From Bacillota bacterium (GTDB taxonomy: Bacteria; Bacillota; Sulfobacillia; JAJZYS01; JAJYTV01): DNA of 59,502 nt. The position numbers and the translations under genes were made by a program. Below are positions 36,616 through 44,546 of the stretch, piece by piece. The stretch spans positions 1 to 59,502 of the forward strand of contig JAJYTE010000011.1 of NCBI GenBank assembly GCA_021793215.1, in the 5' to 3' direction. The notes under the pieces are model-generated. The model did no database searches, was not told the DNA's origin, and worked only from the letters and a program-made list of their open reading frames with translations. Position 1 is the first letter of the stretch, and the number at the start of each line of letters is the position of its first letter.

Positions 36616-39600
36616 TTGGGCATCTGGGCAGATTACGCCATCGAGTTCATCCTCGTCCTGGTGTTCGCCGCATCGCTGCTGCGGCATTTCAGATCGCGCA
36701 CCGCGGCCGACATCCCCTTGATGCTCGGCAGCCTTGCCGGGGCCCTGGTCCTGCCGACGATCGGGCAATTCCTCGGCGTGCCCGAGGGCGTCGGCGCCGT
36801 CGTGGGTACCGCGCTCTTCCTGACCCAGCCCTACTTTCTGCTGCGCAGCGCGGGCCGCTTCGCGCGACTGCGGCCCTGGCTGCTCCAGGTGGCAGCCGGA
36901 TGGCTCTTCCTCTCGTGCGCCGCACTCGTCCTCGCGTCCCTCGGCGTGATCCAACAGGCGCCGCTCCTCCTGCTCTTCGTCTACTACGTCGCGGTGGACG
37001 GCTCCGCCGTCTACCTGTTCCTTCGCTTCTCCGCGAGCACGCGCGGCGTCGTCCGCCGCCGCATGCTCGCGATCGGTCTGGGGACCGCGGCGATCGTGCT
37101 CGCGGTCGTGGCCGGTCAGGTCCTCTCCCCCGCATTCGCCACGCACGCGGCGTCCATCCTCGCGCTGATCGCCGCTCTCTCCTACGTTTGCGGGTTCACG
37201 CCGCCGGGCTGGCTCGTTCGGCGGTGGCAGTTGCCCGAGATCGATGCCTTCGTCTGCCGTTTCCCCGAGCGCGGGGACGTGAGGGCCGTCCTCACCCACC
37301 TCGCGACGACCTCCTTGACGCTCACCGGCGCGATGGCGATCGGTGTCGCCGACCTCTCGGAGGACGGGAAGAGCGCCGAGCTGATCTGGCACGCGAGGCC
37401 TGGCACTGTCCCGCCAGCACCGATGCGCTGCGCGGTGCCGGCGCTCGGAGCGGTGGCCGCGGCCGCCCAGGGGACGCCCGGGGTGAGCCGCGATCTGGGC
37501 GATCTGCCGCCCACTGCACGCACCTTCGCGGCGGAGTCCGGCGTGCAGGAGTTCACCGCCCTGCCGATCGGCACGAAGGCGCCGCCCGTCGGCTTCCTCA
37601 TCGTGCTCCCGGAGCGCAGCTTCCTGTTCGCGCAGGACGACATTGCGCTCCTCGGGCACCTCGCGCGCCATGCGGCGATCGCCTGCGAGCACGCGCGCCT
37701 GCTCGCCGCGACGCAGCGCGAGGCGCGCCGACTGGCCGCCGTGAACAACGTGATGCAGGCGCTCGTCCGCCCGCTCGACCCGCAGGTGCTCGCGGCGGAG
37801 CTGCTCGCCGCGCTCGCCGCGGCTGCGTCCGCCGACGTGGCGGAGCTCTTCGTCCTCGAGCCCGACGCGCTGCACCTCAACCGCATCGCCCGGCACCCCG
37901 CGGGCGCGGACACGCTGCGTTGGCCTGTGGAGGACGGCATCCAGGGGCTCGCGCTGCAGCGCGGCGAGGCCATCCTCGTCCAGGACGTCCAGGGTGACGA
38001 TCGCTTCGTGCGCCAGGAGGAGGCTCTGCGCGAGGGGTACCGCTCGGTGGTGACCGTGCCGCTGCTCGCGAGCGGCACGCGGGTCGGCGTGTTCACGTTG
38101 ATCCACAAGCAGCGGCGGGAGTACCCGCCGGACGAGTTGGCCGTCCTGTACTCACTGGCTGCGCCCATCGCCGCCGCCCTGCAGAACACACTGCTGCACG
38201 CCACGGCGGAGCGACGGCTGCGCCAGTTCCAGTCGATCCACCAGTCGGCGGTGGCCCTGACCTCCGATCTCTCCATGGACGACCTCCTCACCGCGATCGC
38301 CCACGCAGCCCGCGGCCTCACCGGCGCGCGCTACGCGGCGCTGAACACGGTGGACGCCCTCGGCCGAATCGACCACTTCGTCACCTCCGGCCTGAGCGAG
38401 GCCCAGCGCCGCAGCGCTGGAGAGGTCCCGCAAGGCCACGGGCTCCTGCGAACGATGCTTGAGCGCCTTGAACCCCTGCGCCTCGCCGACATCAGCGCCC
38501 ACCCGGATGCCAAGGGCTTCCCCGACGGCCACCCGCAGCTGCGCAGCTTCCTCGGCGTCCCGATCGTCTACAGCGGCAAGGTGCTCGGAACGCTCTACCT
38601 CGCCGACAAGGAGAATGGCGGTGAGTTCCCCGCCGAGGACGAGCGCACGCTGCAGGCGCTCGCCGCCCACGCCGCCGTGGCGATCACCAGCGCGCGGCTT
38701 CTGAGCGACGCGCAGGACGCGCGGATCGCCGCCGAGCGCGCGAACGACGACCTCGAACAGGCGAGCCGCGCGAAGTCGGACTTCCTCGCCAGCATGAGCC
38801 ACGAGTTGCGCACCCCTCTCAACGCGATCCTGGGATTCACCGAGCTCATGCTCGACGACGACGCGCTCGAACCCGACCGCCGCAGGCACTACCTCGAGAC
38901 GGTGCACTCGAGCGGACGCCACCTGCTCGCGCTGATCAACGACATCCTCGATCTCTCCAAGGTCGAGGCCGGTCAGATGGATCTGGCGATCGAGGCGTTC
39001 GACGCGGGGCAGGCCGTACACGAGGTGGTCGCCGCGGTGCATCCGCTCGCGGCCAAGGGGGGCATCGCGCTCGACGTCGACTGTCCCTCCCCTACCCAGT
39101 TGCAGGCCGATCGCGGCAAGTTCAAGCAGATCCTCTACAACCTGCTGTCCAACGCGATCAAGTTCACGGAGGACGGCGGCCATGTCGCGGTGGAGTGCCG
39201 CAGCGACCCGGACGAGTTCTCCCTGACGGTGGCGGACACCGGGATCGGCATCGCCCCAGAGGACCAGGAACGCATCTTCGACGCCTTCCAGCAGCTCGAG
39301 GCCTCGAGCGAGCGCCGCTACAAGGGCACGGGGCTCGGGCTCGCGCTCGTGCGCCGCTTCGTCGACCTGCACGGTGGGCGCATCGCGCTCGAGAGCGCGC
39401 CGAACGAAGGCAGCCGGTTCCGCGTGTTCCTGCCGGTCCGGGGCTCGCCCTCTGCGCAGGCGCAGGCGGCCGCCGCCGCGGCGCTGGCGCCGAGCGACGG
39501 GCCGCTCGTGCTGGTCGTCGAGGACGACACCCAGGCGGGCACGCTCCTCCAGCACATCTTTGAGTCCAGCGGGTTCCGCGTCGCGCTCGCGCGCGACGGG

Positions 39601-40242
39601 GAGGAGGCGCTCCGCAAGGTGAAGGCGCTGCGTCCCGCGGCCGTCACGCTGGACGTCCTCCTGCCGGGGATCGACGGCTGGGGCGTCCTGCAGGTGCTGA
39701 AGGGCGATCCCGAGACGCGCGACGTACCGATCGTTGTGGTCACGGTCCTCGACAACCCGACGCGGGCCTACGCGCTCGGCGCGTCCGACTACTTCGTGAA
39801 GCCTGTGGACCGCCAGACGCTGCTCGCGCGGATCGCCGCCTACGCGCGCGTGCCGGGCTCACGGGCGGGGGAACTGACCGTCCTCGCGGTGGACGACGAT
39901 CCCCAGGCCCTGGCGCTCGTCGACGAGATCCTGCGCCGAGAGGGCCTTCGCGTGCTGCAGGCGCAGGGCGGTGAGGAGGCCCTGACGCTCGCCGAACGCG
40001 AGCGTCCGGACATCATGCTCCTCGATCTCATGATGCCCGGCATGAGCGGTTTCGAGGTGCTGGCCACGCTGCGCAGCCAGGCGTCGACCGCCAGCATCCC
40101 GGTGCTGATCCTCACGGCGCGCGACCTGACGCCCGACGACAAGCGGCAGCTCAGCGGCCAGGCGCTGGCGGTGCTGCGCAAAGGCGACGTCGGCAAGGCG
40201 GACCTCGTGAGCTGGATACTCGGCGCCCTTGGGTCGTCATGA
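36616..40242 (+). CDS. Hybrid sensor histidine kinase: 7TM, three GAF domains, HisKA, HATPase, two receivers
   Basis: The 1208-residue protein starts with about seven hydrophobic segments (residues 1-195). Three GAF-like sensor modules follow, about 215-365, 375-530 and 545-700. A coiled-coil stretch leads to the HisKA domain with SMSHELRTP (phospho-His near 729) and a HATPase domain (NLLSNAIKFT near 842, DTGIGI near 874, GTGLGLAL near 905). Two C-terminal receiver domains have phospho-Asp near 1013 (TLDVLLPG) and 1137 (LLDLMMPG). TTG start with GGGG at 8 nt. It is first in a three-gene signalling unit with a receiver protein and an HD-GYP protein. Input signals are unknown. Confidence 0.92.
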   Translation: MGIWADYAIEFILVLVFAASLLRHFRSRTAADIPLMLGSLAGALVLPTIGQFLGVPEGVGAVVGTALFLTQPYFLLRSAGRFARLRPWLLQVAAGWLFLSCAALVLASLGVIQQAPLLLLFVYYVAVDGSAVYLFLRFSASTRGVVRRRMLAIGLGTAAIVLAVVAGQVLSPAFATHAASILALIAALSYVCGFTPPGWLVRRWQLPEIDAFVCRFPERGDVRAVLTHLATTSLTLTGAMAIGVADLSEDGKSAELIWHARPGTVPPAPMRCAVPALGAVAAAAQGTPGVSRDLGDLPPTARTFAAESGVQEFTALPIGTKAPPVGFLIVLPERSFLFAQDDIALLGHLARHAAIACEHARLLAATQREARRLAAVNNVMQALVRPLDPQVLAAELLAALAAAASADVAELFVLEPDALHLNRIARHPAGADTLRWPVEDGIQGLALQRGEAILVQDVQGDDRFVRQEEALREGYRSVVTVPLLASGTRVGVFTLIHKQRREYPPDELAVLYSLAAPIAAALQNTLLHATAERRLRQFQSIHQSAVALTSDLSMDDLLTAIAHAARGLTGARYAALNTVDALGRIDHFVTSGLSEAQRRSAGEVPQGHGLLRTMLERLEPLRLADISAHPDAKGFPDGHPQLRSFLGVPIVYSGKVLGTLYLADKENGGEFPAEDERTLQALAAHAAVAITSARLLSDAQDARIAAERANDDLEQASRAKSDFLASMSHELRTPLNAILGFTELMLDDDALEPDRRRHYLETVHSSGRHLLALINDILDLSKVEAGQMDLAIEAFDAGQAVHEVVAAVHPLAAKGGIALDVDCPSPTQLQADRGKFKQILYNLLSNAIKFTEDGGHVAVECRSDPDEFSLTVADTGIGIAPEDQERIFDAFQQLEASSERRYKGTGLGLALVRRFVDLHGGRIALESAPNEGSRFRVFLPVRGSPSAQAQAAAAAALAPSDGPLVLVVEDDTQAGTLLQHIFESSGFRVALARDGEEALRKVKALRPAAVTLDVLLPGIDGWGVLQVLKGDPETRDVPIVVVTVLDNPTRAYALGASDYFVKPVDRQTLLARIAAYARVPGSRAGELTVLAVDDDPQALALVDEILRREGLRVLQAQGGEEALTLAERERPDIMLLDLMMPGMSGFEVLATLRSQASTASIPVLILTARDLTPDDKRQLSGQALAVLRKGDVGKADLVSWILGALGSS

Positions 40243-40651
40243 GGGAGGTGCAGACGTCATAGGCGATCGGACGGTTGCGCTCCTGGTCGAAGACAACGCG
40301 GTCAACGCGGAGCTGACCCAGACCCTTCTGCGCAACGCCGGCTACGAGGTGCACGACGCCTCGACCGCGGCGCAGGCGCTGCGGCTCGCGCAGGAGCTGC
40401 GACCGGCGTTGATCCTGATGGATCTGCGCCTGCCCGACGGCAGCGGGCTCGAAGTGGTCCAGGTGCTGCGCTCCCAACCCGGGTTCGACGCGACGGCGAT
40501 CATAGCCGTCACCGCGTCCGCCATGCGCGGCGACGAGGAACTGGCCGTGGCGGCCGGATGCGACGGCTACCTCCCGAAGCCGATCGACACCCGATCCTTC
40601 GCCGCCCGCGTCGCGGAGATGATGGCCGTGCGGCGCGGCGGCGCAACGTAA
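40229..40651 (+). CDS. Single-domain response regulator (CheY-like), start codon uncertain
   Basis: About 130-140 residues form one receiver domain: acidic pair in LLVEDNAVN, phospho-Asp in LILMDLRLPDG, Thr/Ser in AVTASAM and Lys in YLPKPID. It follows the hybrid kinase. The only standard in-frame start is TTG at 40229, which overlaps the kinase gene by 14 nt and has no RBS. By contrast GGGAGG at 40243-40248 points to codons GTC (40256) or ATA (40259), so initiation may use a non-standard codon. It probably shuttles phosphate between the kinase and the HD-GYP protein or binds a partner directly. Confidence 0.85.
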   Translation: MGRHEGGADVIGDRTVALLVEDNAVNAELTQTLLRNAGYEVHDASTAAQALRLAQELRPALILMDLRLPDGSGLEVVQVLRSQPGFDATAIIAVTASAMRGDEELAVAAGCDGYLPKPIDTRSFAARVAEMMAVRRGGAT

Positions 40652-40665
40652 GGGGGAATGGCCGG

Positions 40666-41733
40666 ATGGATCTCCGGAGCAGCCGCGACGCGGTACTGAT
40701 CATCGACGACGAGGCGGTCAACCGAGAACTCCTCAAGGCGCAGCTCGAGGCGGCGGGCGTCAAGACGCTCGAAGCCCCCAGCGGCCTCGAGGGCATCTCG
40801 ATCATCGAACAGCTCGGCGGGGAACTGGGCGCAGTGCTGCTCGACCTCCACATGCCGAGGATGAACGGCTTCGAGGTGCTGCGGCGGGTGCGGGCGGGGA
40901 ACGACCGACGCCACCTCCCAATCATCGTCGTCACCGCCGCGACCGACCGCGACTCCCGGCGCCTCGCCGCCGGGATGGGAGCCGACGAGTTCCTCGCGAA
41001 GCCGGTGGACCAGGTGGAACTCGTGGCGAAGGTGCGGAACGCGATCAAGCTGCGGCGCCTGCTGCGGCGCTCGATCAGCGTCCAGAGCGTGCTCGACGGC
41101 CTCGCCGTCGCCATTGAGGCGCGTGACCGCTACACCGAGGACCATACGCTGCGGGTCGCCGCGTACTCCCTCGGTCTCGCGGAGGCGCTGGACCTCCCGC
41201 TCGATGTCCGGCTGCCGCTCTTCGAGGGGGCCCTGCTCCATGACGTGGGCAAGGTCGCCGTGCCGGACTCCATCCTGCTGAAGGAGGGCCGGCTGTCTGA
41301 GGAGGAGTTTCACATTATGCAGCGTCACGTCGCGGTTGGTGCCGACATCTGCGCCGCGATGGGCGTCGAGGCCATTGTGACGCAGGTCGTCCGCCACCAC
41401 CACGAGCGCTTCGACGGAGACGGGTATCCCGGCCGCCTGACCGGGGTGCAGATCCCCCTCGTAGGACGCATCGCCGCAGTCGCAGACGCGTTCGACGCGA
41501 TGACCTCGAACCGACCCTACCGCACCGCACTGTCGTGGGATGCAGCAACCTCCGAGTTGAAGGAGGGTCGCGGAGGGCAGTGGGATCCGACAGTCGTGGA
41601 CGCGTTCCTCGACGTGCTCTCGCTGAACCACCACCTGATGGAGGCGGCGCGCATGGGCGGCACCCGTCTCAAGCAGATGCTGGCGCTGCGCAGGGATCAC
41701 CTCGCCTCGGACCTCGACATCGGCACCGCGTAA
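40666..41733 (+). CDS. Response regulator with HD-GYP phosphodiesterase domain
   Basis: The 355-residue protein has an N-terminal receiver domain (phospho-Asp near residue 60 in VLLDLHMPRMNGF; Lys in FLAKPVD). From about residue 145 it has an HD-GYP domain with HDVGKVAVPDSIL near 192, HHHERFDGDGYP near 245 and DAFDAMTSNRPYR. HD-GYP proteins hydrolyse cyclic di-GMP with a metal centre. The ATG has AGGGGGAA upstream. The context implies that the kinase controls c-di-GMP levels. A run of about 55 residues after the catalytic core is variable. Confidence 0.92.
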   Translation: MDLRSSRDAVLIIDDEAVNRELLKAQLEAAGVKTLEAPSGLEGISIIEQLGGELGAVLLDLHMPRMNGFEVLRRVRAGNDRRHLPIIVVTAATDRDSRRLAAGMGADEFLAKPVDQVELVAKVRNAIKLRRLLRRSISVQSVLDGLAVAIEARDRYTEDHTLRVAAYSLGLAEALDLPLDVRLPLFEGALLHDVGKVAVPDSILLKEGRLSEEEFHIMQRHVAVGADICAAMGVEAIVTQVVRHHHERFDGDGYPGRLTGVQIPLVGRIAAVADAFDAMTSNRPYRTALSWDAATSELKEGRGGQWDPTVVDAFLDVLSLNHHLMEAARMGGTRLKQMLALRRDHLASDLDIGTA

Positions 41734-41779
41734 GCGCCCTGGGGCACACGGTCCTCGCCGGTCGGCACCCGCCCACCGC

Positions 41780-42613
41780 CTAGCGCCAGTCGGCCCGTTC
41801 GAGGAATGCCCAGGTCTCCTCCGCCACGGGACCCGGCGCCTCGTCGAGAAGTTCGTGGCTCGCGTCGGCCACCCGCCGCACCTCGAGCGCCGGCACCTTC
41901 GCGCGGAGCGCGGCGACCCCCTCGCCGCGCTCCGTCTCCATCTCGGCAGGGCTGCCGGCCCGCAGCAAGACGGCGGGTGCGACCTCGATCCGCGGAAGGA
42001 GCCCTGGCGCGTGGGCGGCGATGAGACGCATCGCGTCTTCGCAGGATGCGACGTCGATCCGCAGGCGGATTCGGCCTTCGCGCTCCACCATCATGGCGCG
42101 CGCCCCCTCCTCCATGTCGTCGTCCCAGCGGCGCGCCTCGGCGCGCACTGCCGCGAGGTACTCGTCCCAGGTCGCGAACGTGAAGCCGGCGATCTGACGC
42201 TCGCACTGCGCATGGCCGTCGTCATCGGCGGAGAGGTATCCCCCGTCGTATAGCACGAGGCCGGCGGTGCGGCGCAAAAGGTCCTGGGACGCTCCGAGGG
42301 CGGCGAGCGCTGCGACGGCGCCGTAGGAGTGTCCTCCGATCACCGCCCGCGCAGCAGACACTGCATCGCGCGCGGCTTCAAAGATCGCGGCCGCGCCGGC
42401 GCCGCCGCGCAGCGGCATGCGGTCCGAGCGGCCGTGGCCCGGCGGATCGAGGGCGACCATGCGGTAGTCCCGAGCGGCGCCGTCGCGCAGAAGACGCGAG
42501 AAGGCCTCCGCCGTGCCTCCAAGCCCTGGCCAGAGCAGCACCGTCCGCTCGCCCTGTCCTTCGTCCAGGCAGCGGATGCGCGCGCCCTCGACCTCGATGA
42601 AGCGTTCGATCAA
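41780..42613 (-). CDS. Alpha/beta hydrolase
   Basis: The 277-residue hydrolase shows LLWPGLGGTAEAF, ALDPPGHGRSDR and nucleophile elbow GGHSYGAVAALAA (Ser near 101). Asp is likely in the LLRAGSPAEM region and His in ADASHELLDEAP. TTG is chosen because GGGGGAG lies 7 nt upstream and the family begins there; in-frame ATG codons at 42673 and 42703 would add a basic N-terminal segment without family match. It is convergent with the HD-GYP gene, with 46 nt between. No pathway context. Confidence 0.82.
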   Translation of the reverse strand: MIERFIEVEGARIRCLDEGQGERTVLLWPGLGGTAEAFSRLLRDGAARDYRMVALDPPGHGRSDRMPLRGGAGAAAIFEAARDAVSAARAVIGGHSYGAVAALAALGASQDLLRRTAGLVLYDGGYLSADDDGHAQCERQIAGFTFATWDEYLAAVRAEARRWDDDMEEGARAMMVEREGRIRLRIDVASCEDAMRLIAAHAPGLLPRIEVAPAVLLRAGSPAEMETERGEGVAALRAKVPALEVRRVADASHELLDEAPGPVAEETWAFLERADWR

Positions 42614-42973
42614 GGAGAGACTCCCCCTCCCTCGTACCGTCGTGGCGGCAGAGGCCTTCAGCAGTTCGCGCATGCGGGCGACTTGGCGGCGCAGCACCCG
42701 CATCCCGCTCGATTGTCTCCCCGCGCGAGAGCCTTAGGAGGACCACAGTCCGTCCACCGTGAGGAGTTCTACGAGTTCTGGCGACAGTTCGCGCCGAGCC
42801 GCGGTCAAGACCCGTGGCTGGCGGTCTCCTCCGAGCGTGCTCTTTCGCCCACCCCATTGGCGGCGGGCGGCTCCATCTCCTGCACGCTCCTTCGGCCGGC
42901 GAGTCGCCTCTCCGCAAGCGCGAACGCTGCCGGGTGCCTTTGCACCGGCAGCGTTCGCGCATCATCGCCGCGA
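42614..42973. other. Intergenic region with orphan ribosome-binding site and large hairpin
   Basis: In these 360 bp I see no intact gene. AGGAGG at 42736-42741 on the plus strand is a strong RBS, but it is not followed by a start codon that opens a recognisable frame. An open plus-strand stretch after it (reading HREEFYEFWRQF) looks coding-like but short. The right end is occupied by a hairpin described separately. Confidence 0.4.
42918..42960 (-). terminator. Long hairpin downstream of the DUF378 gene
   Basis: A stem of 16 plus 3 bp with a single bulged base joins 42918-42937 to 42942-42960 around a 4-nt loop. It lies 13 nt after the stop of the leftward DUF378 gene. No T-run follows, so it may be a processing or stability element rather than a classical terminator. 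Confidence 0.55.
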
Positions 42974-43249
42974 TCAGTCCCGCATCGCCGTCGCCAGTTC
43001 GGGCTGCGCTTCCTCGAGAAACGCCTCGAGCGGATCCGGCGACATGGCGGACGACATGACCCGAACCGCTTCGTAGACGCCGGCGATTCCGACGGCGGTG
43101 TACACGAGGCGCGCGAGGAATGCGCGCGACCCGCCCAGCGACTCCGCGACGAGGTCGTGACCGAAGAGCCCCTTGACGCTCCAGTTCGCTGCGCCGACTG
43201 CCAGCATTCCGAAGCTCACCCAACCGATGGTTGATCGCCGCATGGTCAT
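42974..43249 (-). CDS. DUF378 small membrane protein
   Basis: The 91-residue protein has two hydrophobic segments. WVSFGMLAVGAANWSVKGLFG carries the DUF378 NW motif, and RLVYTAVGIAGVYEAVRV is the second family helix. The family (YuzA of Bacillus) is common but has no known function. A charged C-terminal tail of about 25 residues follows. The ATG has GGGAGGGG upstream. It lies 147 nt after the SIMPL-domain gene in the same direction. Confidence 0.8.
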   Translation of the reverse strand: MTMRRSTIGWVSFGMLAVGAANWSVKGLFGHDLVAESLGGSRAFLARLVYTAVGIAGVYEAVRVMSSAMSPDPLEAFLEEAQPELATAMRD

Positions 43250-43396
43250 CGCCCCTCCCGTGCGTTTCCCTCGCCCACAGGGTTTCCGACGCGGGCCGAG
43301 GGCTCTCGCCCGGACGACGAAAACGCATGGCAGGCACGCCAGCGCATGACGCGACTGGCCGCAAGCGGCTACTGCGCCAGCGGTCGAAGCGGGGCG

Positions 43397-44182
43397 TCAG
43401 GGCGTCGTGCCGTAGGTGACCGTCACGACCACGAGCTGCTGGTTCGGACCGACCTGCGGCGGATTGATCCCCTGCAGCGGCATCGGGCCGCAGCCCATGC
43501 CGCCGCAGGGCGTACTGAGCTGGGCGCCCTCTGTGACGGAAAGCGTGGCGCCGAGCGCGACGCCGTCCGCGACGGCCAGCAGTGCGGCCGTGCTGCGTGC
43601 TTGCCCGATCGCCTGTACGTACGCGGCCTGCAGGGCGACGGGCGACGGAGGAAGCGGGCCGGCGCTCGTCTGGGCCATGTAGAAGTTCTGCACGCCCGCG
43701 GCTGTCGTGACGCCGCTCGCGGTCAGCGCGTCGGCGAGGTCGGTGAGGCTCGGGAAGTTGACCTCGAGGCTCTCGTCCGCCTGGAACCCGGACGATGGGC
43801 ACGGGCCGGCGATGCCCTTCAACTGATGGATCTTCTGGCAGTTCGCGTGTGACGAGGAGTCGACGTAGTTGATCTGCGGCTCGCCCTGCGCGGAGACCTC
43901 CGCCGACTTGACGCCCGCCTTCGCGAGCAGCTTCTCCACCGCGGCGACATCCTGCTGGAGGCTCGCCACGGCTCCCGACGCGGTCGAGGACGACGCCTGC
44001 AGGTTCAGGTTGAGCTGCGCCGTCGGAGGCGCCGTCGACGGAGCGACGTTCGCAAGGCCGAAGCCTACCACTGTCAGAATCGGGCCCGACGCGCTCGTCT
44101 GGGCGTAGCCCGACGGCGCACCCAGGGTCAGCGTGGCGACCATCGCCACGGGCAGGAGGAGCCAAAACCTGCGCATCCTCAT
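43397..44182 (-). CDS. Secreted SIMPL-domain protein
   Basis: The 261-residue protein begins with a signal peptide (MRMRRFW, then LLLPVAMVATLTLGAP, with a likely cleavage after GYAQ). The mature part resembles the SIMPL/DUF541 (YggE-type) fold: ILTVVGFGLANVAPSTA near 36, repeated Ala-rich helices, VEKLLAKAGVKSAEV, and the C-terminal LVVVTVTYGTTP. Four cysteines (two in NCQ...GPCPS, two in TPCGGMGCGP) may form disulfides and are unusual for the family. Function in the cell envelope is not known. The ATG has GGGAG 8 nt upstream. Confidence 0.8.
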   Translation of the reverse strand: MRMRRFWLLLPVAMVATLTLGAPSGYAQTSASGPILTVVGFGLANVAPSTAPPTAQLNLNLQASSSTASGAVASLQQDVAAVEKLLAKAGVKSAEVSAQGEPQINYVDSSSHANCQKIHQLKGIAGPCPSSGFQADESLEVNFPSLTDLADALTASGVTTAAGVQNFYMAQTSAGPLPPSPVALQAAYVQAIGQARSTAALLAVADGVALGATLSVTEGAQLSTPCGGMGCGPMPLQGINPPQVGPNQQLVVVTVTYGTTP

Positions 44183-44546
44183 CACTCTCGCTCCCTTCCG
44201 CTTCCCGTCCATGCGTACACGCAAGGCGGCCTCTGCTTGCGTTAACCGCCGACGCTGGTAGATTGTGACGCCTGCATCGCCCGGTCGGTCAGTGAAACCC
44301 GCCCACGGCGCCAATGATGCCAAGCGAAGGCGCGAGTCCAAGATGAAGGAAGTCGATGAATTCGGCAGGCGGCGACGCCATACCGGTGAAAGTCGCCCGG
44401 TTCCGTGCTACAATTCACGCAAGTTCGTCTGACCACTGCGAGACGTGGGGCGTCCACGCCTCGTTTCTTTTGCTCATCGCGCCGCGCTCCTACGACAGCG
44501 ATCCGACTTGTTGCGATTCGGACGACGCGAGAGGGAGCGGTTCAAG
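44183..44546. other. Divergent intergenic region
   Basis: These 364 bp separate the SIMPL-domain gene from the nitronate monooxygenase-like gene. They contain an inverted repeat ACGCAAG-N10-CTTGCGT (44219-44225 and 44236-44242) close to the SIMPL start and a promoter for the rightward gene. No other gene is evident. Confidence 0.5.
44386..44414 (+). promoter_or_regulatory. Promoter of the nitronate-monooxygenase-like gene
   Basis: TACAAT at 44409-44414 is separated by 17 bp from GTGAAA at 44386-44391 (four of six -35 positions). It lies 132 nt before the start codon, leaving a long leader without a recognised riboswitch. Confidence 0.5.
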
